A stretch of DNA of 57,793 nt from Lactobacillus johnsonii ATCC 33200 (GTDB taxonomy: Bacteria; Bacillota; Bacilli; Lactobacillales; Lactobacillaceae). The stretch covers positions 1-57,793 of the forward strand of contig NZ_GG670121.1 in NCBI RefSeq assembly GCF_000159355.1, written 5' to 3'. The notes beneath the pieces are model-generated. The model saw only the letters and a program-made list of their open reading frames with translations, was not told the origin of the DNA and did not search any database. The position numbers and the translations under genes were made by a program. Below, one piece after another: positions 17,934-26,657 of this stretch. Positions within the stretch are counted from its first letter, which is position 1. Each line of letters starts with the position of its first letter.

Positions 17934-18734
17934 TTAATCCTCAGCATCTACATGATGACCAACTATCGTGTCGTCATTCATCCATTGACGGGTAATTTCA
18001 GTAAACTTCTTTGCTTCTCCAGTTGTATAGTAGTCATGTTTTACCAGAGCAGTACTCTCAGCAAATAAATCATCACGTCGCAAAACATTATATGTATATT
18101 GTGCCACTTGATCAGCTGGATCTACAATTTTTTTATCTTGACCCACCACAGCCACAATTTCGTCTCTCAATAAAGGATAATGTGTGCAGCCCAAAACTAA
18201 GGTATCATAATCAGCATTTTTCAATGGGGTTAAACTTTCACTAACCACTGCATTCTTAGTATCTTCATCGGGATCTTCTTCAGCTAGTGGTGCCAATTTA
18301 GGCTGAGCAAATTCACTGACCTTAATTTCTGGATCACGATACTGAATTTCCTTTAAATAAGAATGACTATCCACAGTAGCCTTAGTACCAATTACAGCTA
18401 CATTTTTAGTCTCTGTAGTTCTTGCTGCAGCTAAAGCACCAGATTGAACAACACCAATTATCTGTAGTGGTATTTCTTTCTGAATAGTTGACATTGCTAC
18501 AGCGGTTGCTGTGTTACAACCAAAAATAATAATTTTTACATCTTTACTTAATAAGAAGTTTACACTATCGCGAGTTAGAGAAATAATTTCTTCTCTTGAG
18601 CGATCCCCATACGGCATATTAGCCTGGTCGCCAATAAAAATTGTTGACTCATTAGGCATTTTTTCAATTACTTTTTTTAAAACGGTTAAGCCGCCTAATC
18701 CTGAATCTAAAACTCCAATTGGTCGATTATCCAT
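17934..18734 (-). CDS. murI: Glutamate racemase
   Basis: This cofactor-independent racemase of about 266 residues supplies D-Glu for peptidoglycan. Both catalytic cysteines are visible in their motifs: FGCNTATAVA and LGCTHYPLL. The N-terminal PIGVLDSGLGGLTV motif is also present. I moved the start to ATG 18734 (MDNRPIG) because AAAGGAG lies just upstream and family proteins begin there; the longer in-frame start adds 7 unlikely residues. It is first in the operon with the XTPase gene. Confidence 0.93.
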   Translation of the reverse strand: MDNRPIGVLDSGLGGLTVLKKVIEKMPNESTIFIGDQANMPYGDRSREEIISLTRDSVNFLLSKDVKIIIFGCNTATAVAMSTIQKEIPLQIIGVVQSGALAAARTTETKNVAVIGTKATVDSHSYLKEIQYRDPEIKVSEFAQPKLAPLAEEDPDEDTKNAVVSESLTPLKNADYDTLVLGCTHYPLLRDEIVAVVGQDKKIVDPADQVAQYTYNVLRRDDLFAESTALVKHDYYTTGEAKKFTEITRQWMNDDTIVGHHVDAED

Positions 18735-18830
18735 TAAAAAAACTCCTTTAAACAAATGATGATTAAATTCTCTTTTCTACTCCACCTATTTTAAGTTAAA
18801 ATGATATAGAAGACAAAAGGAAATGAAAGC

Positions 18831-19226
18831 ATGGAACATACAAACGAACATCTTTATTTTTTAAATTCATTATATCGTGATTTTATCTTACCTACCATTT
18901 TAGGTAGCGAAGATAAAGAAATTCTTTACTGGGCCGGAAAACATGTTAGTCGTAAATATGATTTATCAGATATCGATGATTTAATCGAATTTTTCGATAT
19001 GGCTCAATTTGGAACTTTAAAAGTACTTAAAGATCGCAAACATACCGCAGTTTTTGAATTATCCGGCCAAGTCGTAACTGATCGACTGGATAGCCAAAGT
19101 GATGAATTTTCACTTGAAAGTGGAATTATTGCGGAATGTTTAGAGCGCCAAAATGGTACTCCAACTGAAGCTTCAGCTACTGTTACTAAAAAGCATGTAG
19201 TTCAAATCACTGCGCAATTTGACTAA
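18831..19226 (+). CDS. YslB family protein (DUF2507)
   Basis: This 131-residue soluble protein matches the Firmicute YslB/DUF2507 family, which is distantly related to the 4-vinyl reductase ligand-binding fold. Key features are the LPTILGSEDKEILYWAGKHVSRKYDLSDIDDLIEFF segment and a C-terminal strand-rich ESGIIAECLERQNG region. Its function is unknown. It is divergent from murI and convergent with trxA. Confidence 0.82.
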   Translation: MEHTNEHLYFLNSLYRDFILPTILGSEDKEILYWAGKHVSRKYDLSDIDDLIEFFDMAQFGTLKVLKDRKHTAVFELSGQVVTDRLDSQSDEFSLESGIIAECLERQNGTPTEASATVTKKHVVQITAQFD

Positions 19227-19256
19227 CTATTAACCAAGTAAGAGAATAGCAATAAT

Positions 19257-19298
19257 AAAAACCGGGTAAGTCTCAATACAGAGGCTTACCCGGTTTTT
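19257..19298. terminator. Convergent terminator between yslB and trxA
   Basis: AAAAACCGGGTAAG and CTTACCCGGTTTTT form a perfect 14-bp stem flanked by A and T tracts, so it can act on both strands. Confidence 0.92.
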
Positions 19299-19308
19299 GT
19301 TATTTATA

Positions 19309-19620
19309 TTAGTCAGTATATTGATCTAAAATTTGTTCAAGTTTTTCCTTAGGAGTATAACCAGTTAAACGGTCAACAATCTTTCCATCTTTCTTAATTA
19401 ATAAAGTTGGGATTGCCATAATTCCTAAGTTACGAGCAGTTTCTTGGTTTTGATCAACATCCATTTTGGTGAATTTTACATCATCCATTTCTTCAGAAAG
19501 TTGGTCAATAACTGGTGATTGCATCTTACATGGACCACACCAAGTTGCCCAAAAATCAATTAAAACAACGCCTTCGCTAGTTTCTTCTTCAAAAGTTGCA
19601 TCTGTAATTTCATCAACCAT
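19309..19620 (-). CDS. trxA: Thioredoxin
   Basis: This 103-residue canonical thioredoxin has the active site FWATWCGPCKMQSP and the cis-Pro segment IPTLLIKKDG. It reduces disulfides in cytosolic proteins such as ribonucleotide reductase and peroxidases. It follows mutS2 on the same strand by about 80 bases, the common Firmicute mutS2-trxA order, and probably shares readthrough. Confidence 0.96.
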   Translation of the reverse strand: MVDEITDATFEEETSEGVVLIDFWATWCGPCKMQSPVIDQLSEEMDDVKFTKMDVDQNQETARNLGIMAIPTLLIKKDGKIVDRLTGYTPKEKLEQILDQYTD

Positions 19621-19698
19621 TGTTATTACCTCACAAATAAATTCTTTAAATTATAAGTATAGTTTAGTAGAACGACTTACTTTTTGCAAGTATATTGC

Positions 19699-22065
19699 TT
19701 ACTGTAACTGAACGATTGTCGCTCCAGTTCCACCCTGGTTAGCAGGCGCATAACTATAGCTCTTTACATGCCTATTTCGCTTCAAGTATTGTTGCACACC
19801 ATTTCTAATTGCCCCAGTTCCAATTCCATGGATAATTGTGACGGTATTTAAACCAGCTAAGAGGGAAGAATCGATGTAGCGATCTAAGTTAGTTAGAGCC
19901 TCTTCATAGCGTTGTCCCCTTAAGTCAAGCTCACTACTTGCACGCGTAGAACGAAGGCCACGACTCGAGCGAACAGCTCTTTCTGCCTTCTTAGGAGCAG
20001 CTTGTGTACTAATCTTTTCAACATCCCGATCAGTGACTTTAACTTTCAAAATGCCAATTTGAACTTCAAATTCATGATCAGCAAGTTTCTTTGTAATTAC
20101 ACCTTGTTGTCCATAAGATAGAACTTTCACAGTATCACCAACACTTACATCATGACGCCGCTTTTCACGTTGCAAGACCTTGTTCTGGGCCAAGTTTTGA
20201 TTTTCACGCTCAAGTTTATTTAAAGCACCTTTAGCTTCAATAACTTTATTGGTTCTAACTTGACCACCAGCTCTTCTTTGTTCTTCAAGATCATTGATGA
20301 TCTTATCAGCTTTTTGACGCTTTTTAGCAAGCATTTCATCAGCTTTTTCTTGAGCTTTTTCAAGTTGCTTTTGTACTTGTTGATTATACCAGTCAAGACC
20401 ATTCTGGAGTTGACGCTTCAAAGTGATACTTTGGTCAACATTTTGCTTTAAAGTTTCATGAAGTTGCTCAGCAGCCTTAGTCTGCTCCGTCAATCGTTCA
20501 ATCATCTTATTAATATCACTATCTTCGTCATTCATCAAACTTCTAGCCTTGTTGACTACAGTTTCATTCATCCCTAATTGATGTGCAATGGCAAAGGCAT
20601 TACTTTGTCCAGGGATACCAATTCTCAAACGATACGTTGGAGCAAGTTTCTTTAAGTCAAATTCCATTGAGGCATTCGTAGTTCTTGCACGATTATAGCC
20701 ATAGAGCTTTAATTCCGGATAGTGTGTAGTAATCGCAATTTTAGCTTGTGCTCCCCGTAAATCATCTAAAATAGCGATCGCTAGACTAGCTCCTTCTTCA
20801 GGATCAGTTCCGGCTCCCAATTCATCAATTAAAACCAAATCATCCTCAGTTACATCTTTCATTATTTTTATAATTTGGTCCATATGTGATGAGAAAGTAC
20901 TTAATGACTGTTCAATAGATTGCTCATCCCCAATATCGGCGTAAATTTCATTAAAAACAGTTAATTGACTGCCTTCTTCAGCTGTGATGAATAATCCCGC
21001 TTGAGCCATCAATTGTAGCAGCCCTAAAGTCTTCAGCGTGATAGTCTTACCACCTGTGTTAGGGCCCGTAATCAGCATGGTATCAAAGCTAGTTCCTAGT
21101 TCAATATTATTAGGAACAACTTTTTTAGGATTAATTAATGGGTGTCGAGCCTTTCTCAACTTAATGACATGATCTTGATTTAAGACTGGTTCTGTAGCTT
21201 TCATTGCTTTAGCTAATTTGCTTTTAGCACTTAAAAAGTCTAATTGTGTTAATGCATCCGCATTATTTTTTATTTCTTTTTGATACATACCAGCAAGTTC
21301 TGATAATTCAATTAAGATACGGTTGATTTCCTGACGCTCTTGAGCCATTAAATTTTGCTGTCGGTTATTAAGAACTAAAACTGCTTGTGGCTCAACAAAT
21401 AAAGTCTGTCCACTGGCACTTTGATCATGAACAACTCCACCGAATTTATTCTTATATTCTTGTTTTACAGGTAATACATAGCGACCATCTCTGATGGTTA
21501 CGATATTTTCTGACAAATATTGTGTATGCTTTCCACTGATATAATCATTCATGTGATTTTTAATATCAGTTTCATTGCTTTGAATATCATGTCGCAGCTG
21601 CATTAACTTAGAAGAAGCTGTATCCTTAACAGTTCCGTCATATTCAATTGCCTGATTCAACTTCTTAAATAAGTCTTCTGGAATTGCTAAATTTTTAAGA
21701 GTTTTTTCAATCGGTCGGATATCAATTTCACGCTCTTCTAAGTCATCAGTAAACTGAGAAACATCTTTAGCTAAGCTAAGAATTAGAAAAATATTACCTA
21801 ATTCTTCCCCATTTAAATTTGCCTTGACCTTCAAACGCTTCAAACTAGCTCTAACATCTTTAAAGTCAGTTATCGGCATTGGTCCTTTAACTCGTAAAAT
21901 ATTAGAAAGGACCCTAGTTTGATCAATTGATTTTTTTACTTCATCAAAATTACTACTTGGCATTAACGTTAAAGCCTGCTCTTTTGCAGGTGCTGTAATA
22001 GCCAAATCACTTAATTGTTTAATTATGCGATTATATTCTAATTTTTCAATAATTTTAGAGTTCAT
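19699..22065 (-). CDS. mutS2: MutS2 (Smr-domain ATPase/endonuclease)
   Basis: This protein of about 788 residues has a MutS-like clamp and ATPase (Walker A GPNTGGKTI, Walker B LVLIDELGAGTDPEEGASLA) and lacks the mismatch-binding N-domain of MutS. A long coiled coil follows at about 510-630. The C-terminal Smr domain has LDLRGQRYEEAL and HGIGTGAIRNGV. It limits homologous recombination and, in Bacillus, acts on collided ribosomes. ATG 22065 is preferred because AGGTGG at 22071-22076 is its SD; the in-frame GTG 22074 lies inside that SD. Confidence 0.93.
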   Translation of the reverse strand: MNSKIIEKLEYNRIIKQLSDLAITAPAKEQALTLMPSSNFDEVKKSIDQTRVLSNILRVKGPMPITDFKDVRASLKRLKVKANLNGEELGNIFLILSLAKDVSQFTDDLEEREIDIRPIEKTLKNLAIPEDLFKKLNQAIEYDGTVKDTASSKLMQLRHDIQSNETDIKNHMNDYISGKHTQYLSENIVTIRDGRYVLPVKQEYKNKFGGVVHDQSASGQTLFVEPQAVLVLNNRQQNLMAQERQEINRILIELSELAGMYQKEIKNNADALTQLDFLSAKSKLAKAMKATEPVLNQDHVIKLRKARHPLINPKKVVPNNIELGTSFDTMLITGPNTGGKTITLKTLGLLQLMAQAGLFITAEEGSQLTVFNEIYADIGDEQSIEQSLSTFSSHMDQIIKIMKDVTEDDLVLIDELGAGTDPEEGASLAIAILDDLRGAQAKIAITTHYPELKLYGYNRARTTNASMEFDLKKLAPTYRLRIGIPGQSNAFAIAHQLGMNETVVNKARSLMNDEDSDINKMIERLTEQTKAAEQLHETLKQNVDQSITLKRQLQNGLDWYNQQVQKQLEKAQEKADEMLAKKRQKADKIINDLEEQRRAGGQVRTNKVIEAKGALNKLERENQNLAQNKVLQREKRRHDVSVGDTVKVLSYGQQGVITKKLADHEFEVQIGILKVKVTDRDVEKISTQAAPKKAERAVRSSRGLRSTRASSELDLRGQRYEEALTNLDRYIDSSLLAGLNTVTIIHGIGTGAIRNGVQQYLKRNRHVKSYSYAPANQGGTGATIVQLQ

Positions 22066-22078
22066 ATATTCCACCTAG

Positions 22079-22102
22079 CAAAAAGGCCCCAGAGTTGGGA
22101 CC
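22079..22102 (-). terminator. Hairpin between cvpA and mutS2
   Basis: On the minus strand GGTCCC-AACTCT-GGGGCC is followed by TTTTTG. It looks like an attenuating terminator inside the operon, because mutS2 starts right after it. Confidence 0.6.
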
Positions 22103-22107
22103 ATTTT

Positions 22108-22650
22108 TTATATTGTTGTAATGAATAAATTTATAAAAACTTGGGAAATTACAGGAGAAAAATGCAAGATACCACTTGCTAAAATAGAATGCCCTAGCAT
22201 ATTTTGCAAACCATCATTAGGAATTGTGGCTAAAATAAACAAAAGCAAATAAACACTAATCTGTGTCACAATAAAAGAAATAATTAAACTTCCCCAGAGA
22301 TTTAGGTTAGAGTTTACCGTAACATATCTTAATTGATTAAACCCTAGCATCACAAAACGCCATAAGCAACAAACAATCAACAAAATAATTGAAAAAGCAA
22401 TTGCTGCATAAAATGATTTATCTAAGGTTAATCCCGTAGTTTTATCAAAGAAAGCAAAGCTGCTTCGATCATTTGCGGATGGATATGGAACCCACAAATT
22501 TAAAAAGTTACTAAATGGTTTATACATTAAAGTGGCTAAAATTAGCCCGATTACATATCCACCAGCTGCTAAGCCTTCATATACTACACCACGCCGATAG
22601 CCTACATAACAACAATAGATAAAAATTAATAAAATGAAAAAAGAAATCAT
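22108..22650 (-). CDS. CvpA family membrane protein
   Basis: This 180-residue protein has four hydrophobic segments (about residues 1-20, 28-46, 80-103 and 122-147) and belongs to the CvpA (colicin V production) family. It carries the family's early YRRGVVYEGL segment, the usual G-x-R-G loop after helix 1. Its exact function is unknown. It sits upstream of mutS2, as in many Firmicutes. Confidence 0.82.
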   Translation of the reverse strand: MISFFILLIFIYCCYVGYRRGVVYEGLAAGGYVIGLILATLMYKPFSNFLNLWVPYPSANDRSSFAFFDKTTGLTLDKSFYAAIAFSIILLIVCCLWRFVMLGFNQLRYVTVNSNLNLWGSLIISFIVTQISVYLLLFILATIPNDGLQNMLGHSILASGILHFSPVISQVFINLFITTI

Positions 22651-22669
22651 TGCTCATCCTTGATTAAGC

Positions 22670-22702
22670 AAAAAAGACTAGCTTCAATCGCCAGTCTTTT
22701 TT
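22670..22702 (-). terminator. Terminator after ireB-ruvX-DUF1292
   Basis: On the minus strand AAAAAAGACT and AGTCTTTTTT arms flank a 13-base loop, ending in T residues, 5 bases after the DUF1292 stop. Confidence 0.8.
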
Positions 22703-22707
22703 GAAGA

Positions 22708-23022
22708 TTATTCGCCGCTTAAGCGATCGTCTGACAAAAATGTATTTAAAACTCCTTGTACCATGTTCCACTCATCATCATCTGTGATTTCATGTAAGTC
22801 AGAACTAGTTACATCGCCATCTGCATCTGCATCATAGCTGAAAGCTTGTACTTCAACATCATCATCGTCACTAACAGCTGCTGGATATAGTAAAACGTAA
22901 GATTTACCATAATCTTCAGATGTAAAAGTAAATAAGATTTCAAATAATTCTTCATTACCTTGTTCGTCAACTAAAGTAATTTGACGATCATTATCTTGGT
23001 TAGCGTTAATTTTTTCACTCAT
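22708..23022 (-). CDS. DUF1292 protein (YrzB-like)
   Basis: This 104-residue very acidic soluble protein of the DUF1292 family has the core ITLVDEQGNEELFEILFTFTSEDYGKSYVLLYPA. Its function is unknown. It is the third gene of the conserved ireB-ruvX-yrzB block, starting 1 base after ruvX. Confidence 0.88.
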   Translation of the reverse strand: MSEKINANQDNDRQITLVDEQGNEELFEILFTFTSEDYGKSYVLLYPAAVSDDDDVEVQAFSYDADADGDVTSSDLHEITDDDEWNMVQGVLNTFLSDDRLSGE

Positions 23023-23023
23023 T

Positions 23024-23455
23024 TTAATTATCCTTTCTGGTTGCTTCTAAATAGTTTTGCAAGATTAAAACAGCAGCCATTTGGTCAATAACTTTTTTTC
23101 GTTCAACACGATCATGGACGCCAGCTTCTTCAACTAAAATTCGATCAGCTTGCACTGTTGTAAGGCGTTCATCCATGTAATAAACAGGTAGGTCAAACTT
23201 TTCTTTCAAGCGCTCACCATACTGTTTACTTCTTTCTACCGAACGTCCACTACTACCATCCATGTTTTTAGGTAAACCTAAAACAAAGCCTTCAACATCA
23301 TATTTACGTACAATTTTTCTAATCTGACGCAGACCAAAGCTAAACTTGCTTTCGTCAATCTTAATTGTTTCAAGCTCTTGAGCGGTAATTCCCAAAGGGT
23401 CACTGATTGCAACACCGACAGTTTTAGAGCCAACATCAAGTCCAAGTAATCGCAT
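23024..23455 (-). CDS. ruvX: Holliday junction resolvase RuvX (YqgF family)
   Basis: This 143-residue RNase-H-fold nuclease has catalytic acidic residues in [16 protein letters not shown], in [17 protein letters not shown] and in [13 protein letters not shown]. YqgF proteins process the pre-16S rRNA 5' end and may resolve junctions. The ATG overlaps the ireB stop by one base. The operon pairing with ireB and DUF1292 is conserved. Confidence 0.93.
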   Translation of the reverse strand: MRLLGLDVGSKTVGVAISDPLGITAQELETIKIDESKFSFGLRQIRKIVRKYDVEGFVLGLPKNMDGSSGRSVERSKQYGERLKEKFDLPVYYMDERLTTVQADRILVEEAGVHDRVERKKVIDQMAAVLILQNYLEATRKDN

Positions 23456-23712
23456 TATTTATTTTTACCTAAATAACTCTTAACCAATTCCTCAATAATT
23501 TCATCACGCTCATGTTTCAAGATCAAATTACGTGCATCATTATGCCGAGGAATATATGCAGGGTCGCCTGAAAGTAAATAACCAACAATTTGATTAATTG
23601 GGCTATAGCCCTTTTCCTCAAGTGCATTGTATACGTCTTGTAGAGTATCGTATACATTCTTACCCTTATTTTGGTTAAAGTCAAAATGCATTGTTTTATC
23701 TAGCGAACTCAT
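23455..23712 (-). CDS. ireB: IreB family regulatory phosphoprotein (DUF965)
   Basis: This 85-residue protein, starting [14 protein letters not shown], is the substrate of the PASTA-type Ser/Thr kinase (IreK/PrkC/Stk) in Enterococcus and a regulator of cephalosporin resistance. A Thr at residue 7 is available for phosphorylation. The conserved [34 protein letters not shown] stretch is intact. ATG 23712 is chosen because AGGAGGA lies 8 bases upstream; the longer in-frame start is spurious. Confidence 0.92.
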   Translation of the reverse strand: MSSLDKTMHFDFNQNKGKNVYDTLQDVYNALEEKGYSPINQIVGYLLSGDPAYIPRHNDARNLILKHERDEIIEELVKSYLGKNK

Positions 23713-23766
23713 AATAAAATTCCTCCTATTCTTCTTAATTTTACTTGAAATATCGAACGAACTCAA

Positions 23767-26415
23767 TTAATTTTGTTTTTCTTCAACTTCTTGTAACACT
23801 TTAGCGATAGCAGCTTTTAATCCTGCCGGATTCTTACCACCGGCTTGTGCCATATTTGGACGGCCGCCACCACCACCACCAAAGATTGGAGCAGCAGTTT
23901 TAATCAAATCGCCAGCCTTAAGGCCTGCTTTAATAGCCTTATCATCTAAGCTAATTACCATATTAGCTTTACCATTCACTTCAGCAGCTAAAACTAAAAC
24001 ATCAGATTTATTGCTGCTCTTCCAGTTGTCAGCAAGTTCACGTAAATCATTCATGCCTTCAACATCAGCTTGCGCAGCAATTACAGTTAAATCTTTAACT
24101 TGCTTAATGTCATTAAAGAGATCGCCAGCTTTTGCCTTATTAATTTGAGCCTTTAATTGTTCAGCTTCTTTTTGGCTTGCACGTAAATCAGCTTCGATAG
24201 AAGAAATCTTATTAACTACGTCTTCAGCCTTAGTTGCCTTAACTTCATCTTGAACTTCTTTCAAGATTTCGTCACGGTCTGTTACATACTTGTAAGCTTC
24301 TGGGCCGGTAACAGCGATAATTCTACGAGTGCCAGCACCAACAGCAGACTCAGAAACAATCTTTAGCATACCGATTTGATCAGTATTTTCACAGTGTGTA
24401 CCACCACAAAATTCAGTGGAGAAGTCATCGATTTGAACAACACGAACTGTGTCACCATATTTTTCACCAAATAATGCTAAGGCGCCCATCTTTAAACCAG
24501 TATCTGGGTCGGTAACAGTGGTCTTGACTGGAATTTCTTCCCAAATCTTTTCGTTAACTAACTTTTCAACACTGGCAATTTCTTTCTTAGTCATTGGCTC
24601 TAAGCTTGTAAAGTCAAAACGTAAGTAATCTGGTTCAACTAAAGATCCAGCTTGGTGAGTATGAGTACCTAAAACTTCACGTAAAGCTGCATGCAATAGG
24701 TGAGTAGCAGTATGGTTATGCTTTAAGCCGCGACGACGTTTTTGATCAACTTTCAAGACATACTCTTGTCCCTTTTCAAGTGGCAAAATAACATCTACAA
24801 AGTGCAAGTTTTGATCATTTGGTGCATGTTGTACATCAGTTACACGAGCAACTAATTCACCATTTTGGTTCAAAATTTCACCGTGATCAGCAACTTGTCC
24901 ACCACGCTCTGCGTAAAATGGAGTTTTATCAAAGATTAAAGTTGCATGTTCACCATCTGCCTTATCAACTAACTTGTCATCAACAACAATATCGATTAAT
25001 TTGGCATGCTTTTCTTCTAAAGTACCATATTCAAATTCGCTCTTATCTTTGATATTCATCAAAGTAACATCTTGTGAACCCATTGATTGCAAGTTACCAC
25101 GAGCTTTACGAGCACGTTCCTTTTGAGCTTTCATTTCTTCATCAAAGCCCTTTTTATCAATCTTAAGACCTGCATCTTGAGCAGCTTCAAAAGTTAATTC
25201 ATATGGGAAGCCGTAAGTATCGAATAACTTGAAGGCATCTTTACCAGAAATAGTCTTATCATCGCTCTTCTTAGCTTCAGCAATGATATTATCAAGTAAG
25301 TTTAGACCAGATGAAAGAGTTACTTGGAATCTTTCTTCTTCGTTCTTAATTACTTTTTGAATGAATGCTTGTTGTTCAACAACTTCTGGATAGTGGCTCT
25401 TCATAATTTCGCCAACTACAGGTACTAATTTGTACAAGAATGCCCCTTTAATACCTAAACGTTGACCGTTTAAGTCAGCACGTCTAATTAAACGACGTAA
25501 AACATATCCACGTCCTGAGTTTGAAGGAAGTGCACCGTCAGCAATCGCAAAGCTTACTGCACGAACATGGTCAGCAATAATCTTAAATGCAACATCATCT
25601 TCTTTATTTGCGGCATACTTCTTGCCATCACTTAACTTTTCAGTTTCCTTAATGATTGGCATAAATAAATCAGTTTCGAAGTTAGTTGGAGCATCTTGAA
25701 TAATTGATACTACACGTTCTAATCCCATACCGGTATCAATATTTTTATGTGGTTGGTCAACATATTTACCATTTGGTAAGTGGTTAAATTGTGAAAATAC
25801 GATGTTCCAAATTTCAAGGTAGCGAGCATTTTCTCCACCTGGGAAGTTTTCTGGATCATCTTCAGCCACATCGTTATTTTCTTGACCACGATCATAGAAA
25901 ATTTCTGAGTCAGGACCACATGGACCTTCACCAATATCCCAGAAGTTATCTTCTAGCTTAACAATATGGTCTTCAGGTAAACCAACAACATCGTGCCACA
26001 TGTGGTATGCTTCAGTATCCTTAGGATAAACAGTTACGTAAAGCTTATCTGGATCAAGACCTAACCATTTTGGACTAGTCAAAAATTCCCAAGCCCAAGG
26101 AATAACTTCTTTTTTAAAGTAATCCCCAACTGAGAAGTTACCAAGCATTTCAAAGAAAGTTTGGTGACGAGCGGTTTTACCAACGTTTTCAATATCGTTA
26201 GTTCTAATTGATTTTTGAGAAGAAGTAATTCGGTGATTCTTAGGCACAACGGAACCATCAAAGTATTTCTTCATTGTAGCAACACCAGAGTTAATCCATA
26301 ACAAGGTTGGATCATCTTGTGGAATTAATGATGCACTTTGCATAACCATGTGGCCATGCTCTTTAAAAAAGTCCAAGAACATTTGACGTACTTGTGAACT
26401 AGTCAATTGTTTCAT
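23767..26415 (-). CDS. alaS: Alanyl-tRNA synthetase
   Basis: This class II synthetase of about 882 residues charges tRNA-Ala. It has the N-terminal catalytic core, an editing domain with HTATHLLHAAL and CGGTHCENT zinc/editing motifs, and a C-terminal coiled coil with C-Ala domain (GGGGGGRPNMAQAGG). I use ATG 26415 (MKQLTSSQVRQMF) with AGGAGA upstream; the upstream in-frame start lies in the leader. It is preceded by a T-box leader responding to uncharged tRNA-Ala. Confidence 0.96.
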   Translation of the reverse strand: MKQLTSSQVRQMFLDFFKEHGHMVMQSASLIPQDDPTLLWINSGVATMKKYFDGSVVPKNHRITSSQKSIRTNDIENVGKTARHQTFFEMLGNFSVGDYFKKEVIPWAWEFLTSPKWLGLDPDKLYVTVYPKDTEAYHMWHDVVGLPEDHIVKLEDNFWDIGEGPCGPDSEIFYDRGQENNDVAEDDPENFPGGENARYLEIWNIVFSQFNHLPNGKYVDQPHKNIDTGMGLERVVSIIQDAPTNFETDLFMPIIKETEKLSDGKKYAANKEDDVAFKIIADHVRAVSFAIADGALPSNSGRGYVLRRLIRRADLNGQRLGIKGAFLYKLVPVVGEIMKSHYPEVVEQQAFIQKVIKNEEERFQVTLSSGLNLLDNIIAEAKKSDDKTISGKDAFKLFDTYGFPYELTFEAAQDAGLKIDKKGFDEEMKAQKERARKARGNLQSMGSQDVTLMNIKDKSEFEYGTLEEKHAKLIDIVVDDKLVDKADGEHATLIFDKTPFYAERGGQVADHGEILNQNGELVARVTDVQHAPNDQNLHFVDVILPLEKGQEYVLKVDQKRRRGLKHNHTATHLLHAALREVLGTHTHQAGSLVEPDYLRFDFTSLEPMTKKEIASVEKLVNEKIWEEIPVKTTVTDPDTGLKMGALALFGEKYGDTVRVVQIDDFSTEFCGGTHCENTDQIGMLKIVSESAVGAGTRRIIAVTGPEAYKYVTDRDEILKEVQDEVKATKAEDVVNKISSIEADLRASQKEAEQLKAQINKAKAGDLFNDIKQVKDLTVIAAQADVEGMNDLRELADNWKSSNKSDVLVLAAEVNGKANMVISLDDKAIKAGLKAGDLIKTAAPIFGGGGGGRPNMAQAGGKNPAGLKAAIAKVLQEVEEKQN

Positions 26416-26433
26416 AAAAAGTTCTCCTACAAA

Positions 26434-26624
26434 TATAAAAAACACTATTGCATAAAACAAGGACGCTCCCAGCGCGGTACCACCTTGATTGCAACAGTGT
26501 TTGTTACCTCTTTAAATATTTATTTCTCTAATTATCTTAGGTAGCATTACTAAATATTTTCTAGACCTTCTCACCAAGCAGTCCTCTCTTTGAAGAAAAT
26601 ACTTTAATAATATGTCCTAAACGT
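26434..26624 (-). promoter_or_regulatory. T-box riboswitch leader of alaS
   Basis: On the minus strand the conserved T-box sequence AAGGTGGTACCGCG is at 26473-26486. A terminator stem (AACACTATTGCA at 26441-26452 with TGCAACAGTGTT at 26490-26501) ends in a T-rich stretch. An Ala specifier codon GCT followed by A is a good candidate at 26543-26545, downstream of an AGAGAGGA-type stem I segment. Uncharged tRNA-Ala should favour the antiterminator and alaS expression. Confidence 0.92.
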
Positions 26625-26629
26625 GCTTT

Positions 26630-26657
26630 ATTTTACTACAAATTTTCTAGTTGTCAA
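26630..26657 (-). promoter_or_regulatory. alaS promoter
   Basis: A perfect -35 TTGACA (26652-26657) and -10 TAAAAT (26630-26635) have 16-bp spacing. The -35 lies inside the last codons of the DEAD-box gene, so the alaS leader starts almost at that gene's stop. Confidence 0.75.

Noticed and set aside
22066-22074. GTG 22074 as the mutS2 start
   Set aside because: It lies inside the Shine-Dalgarno of ATG 22065.
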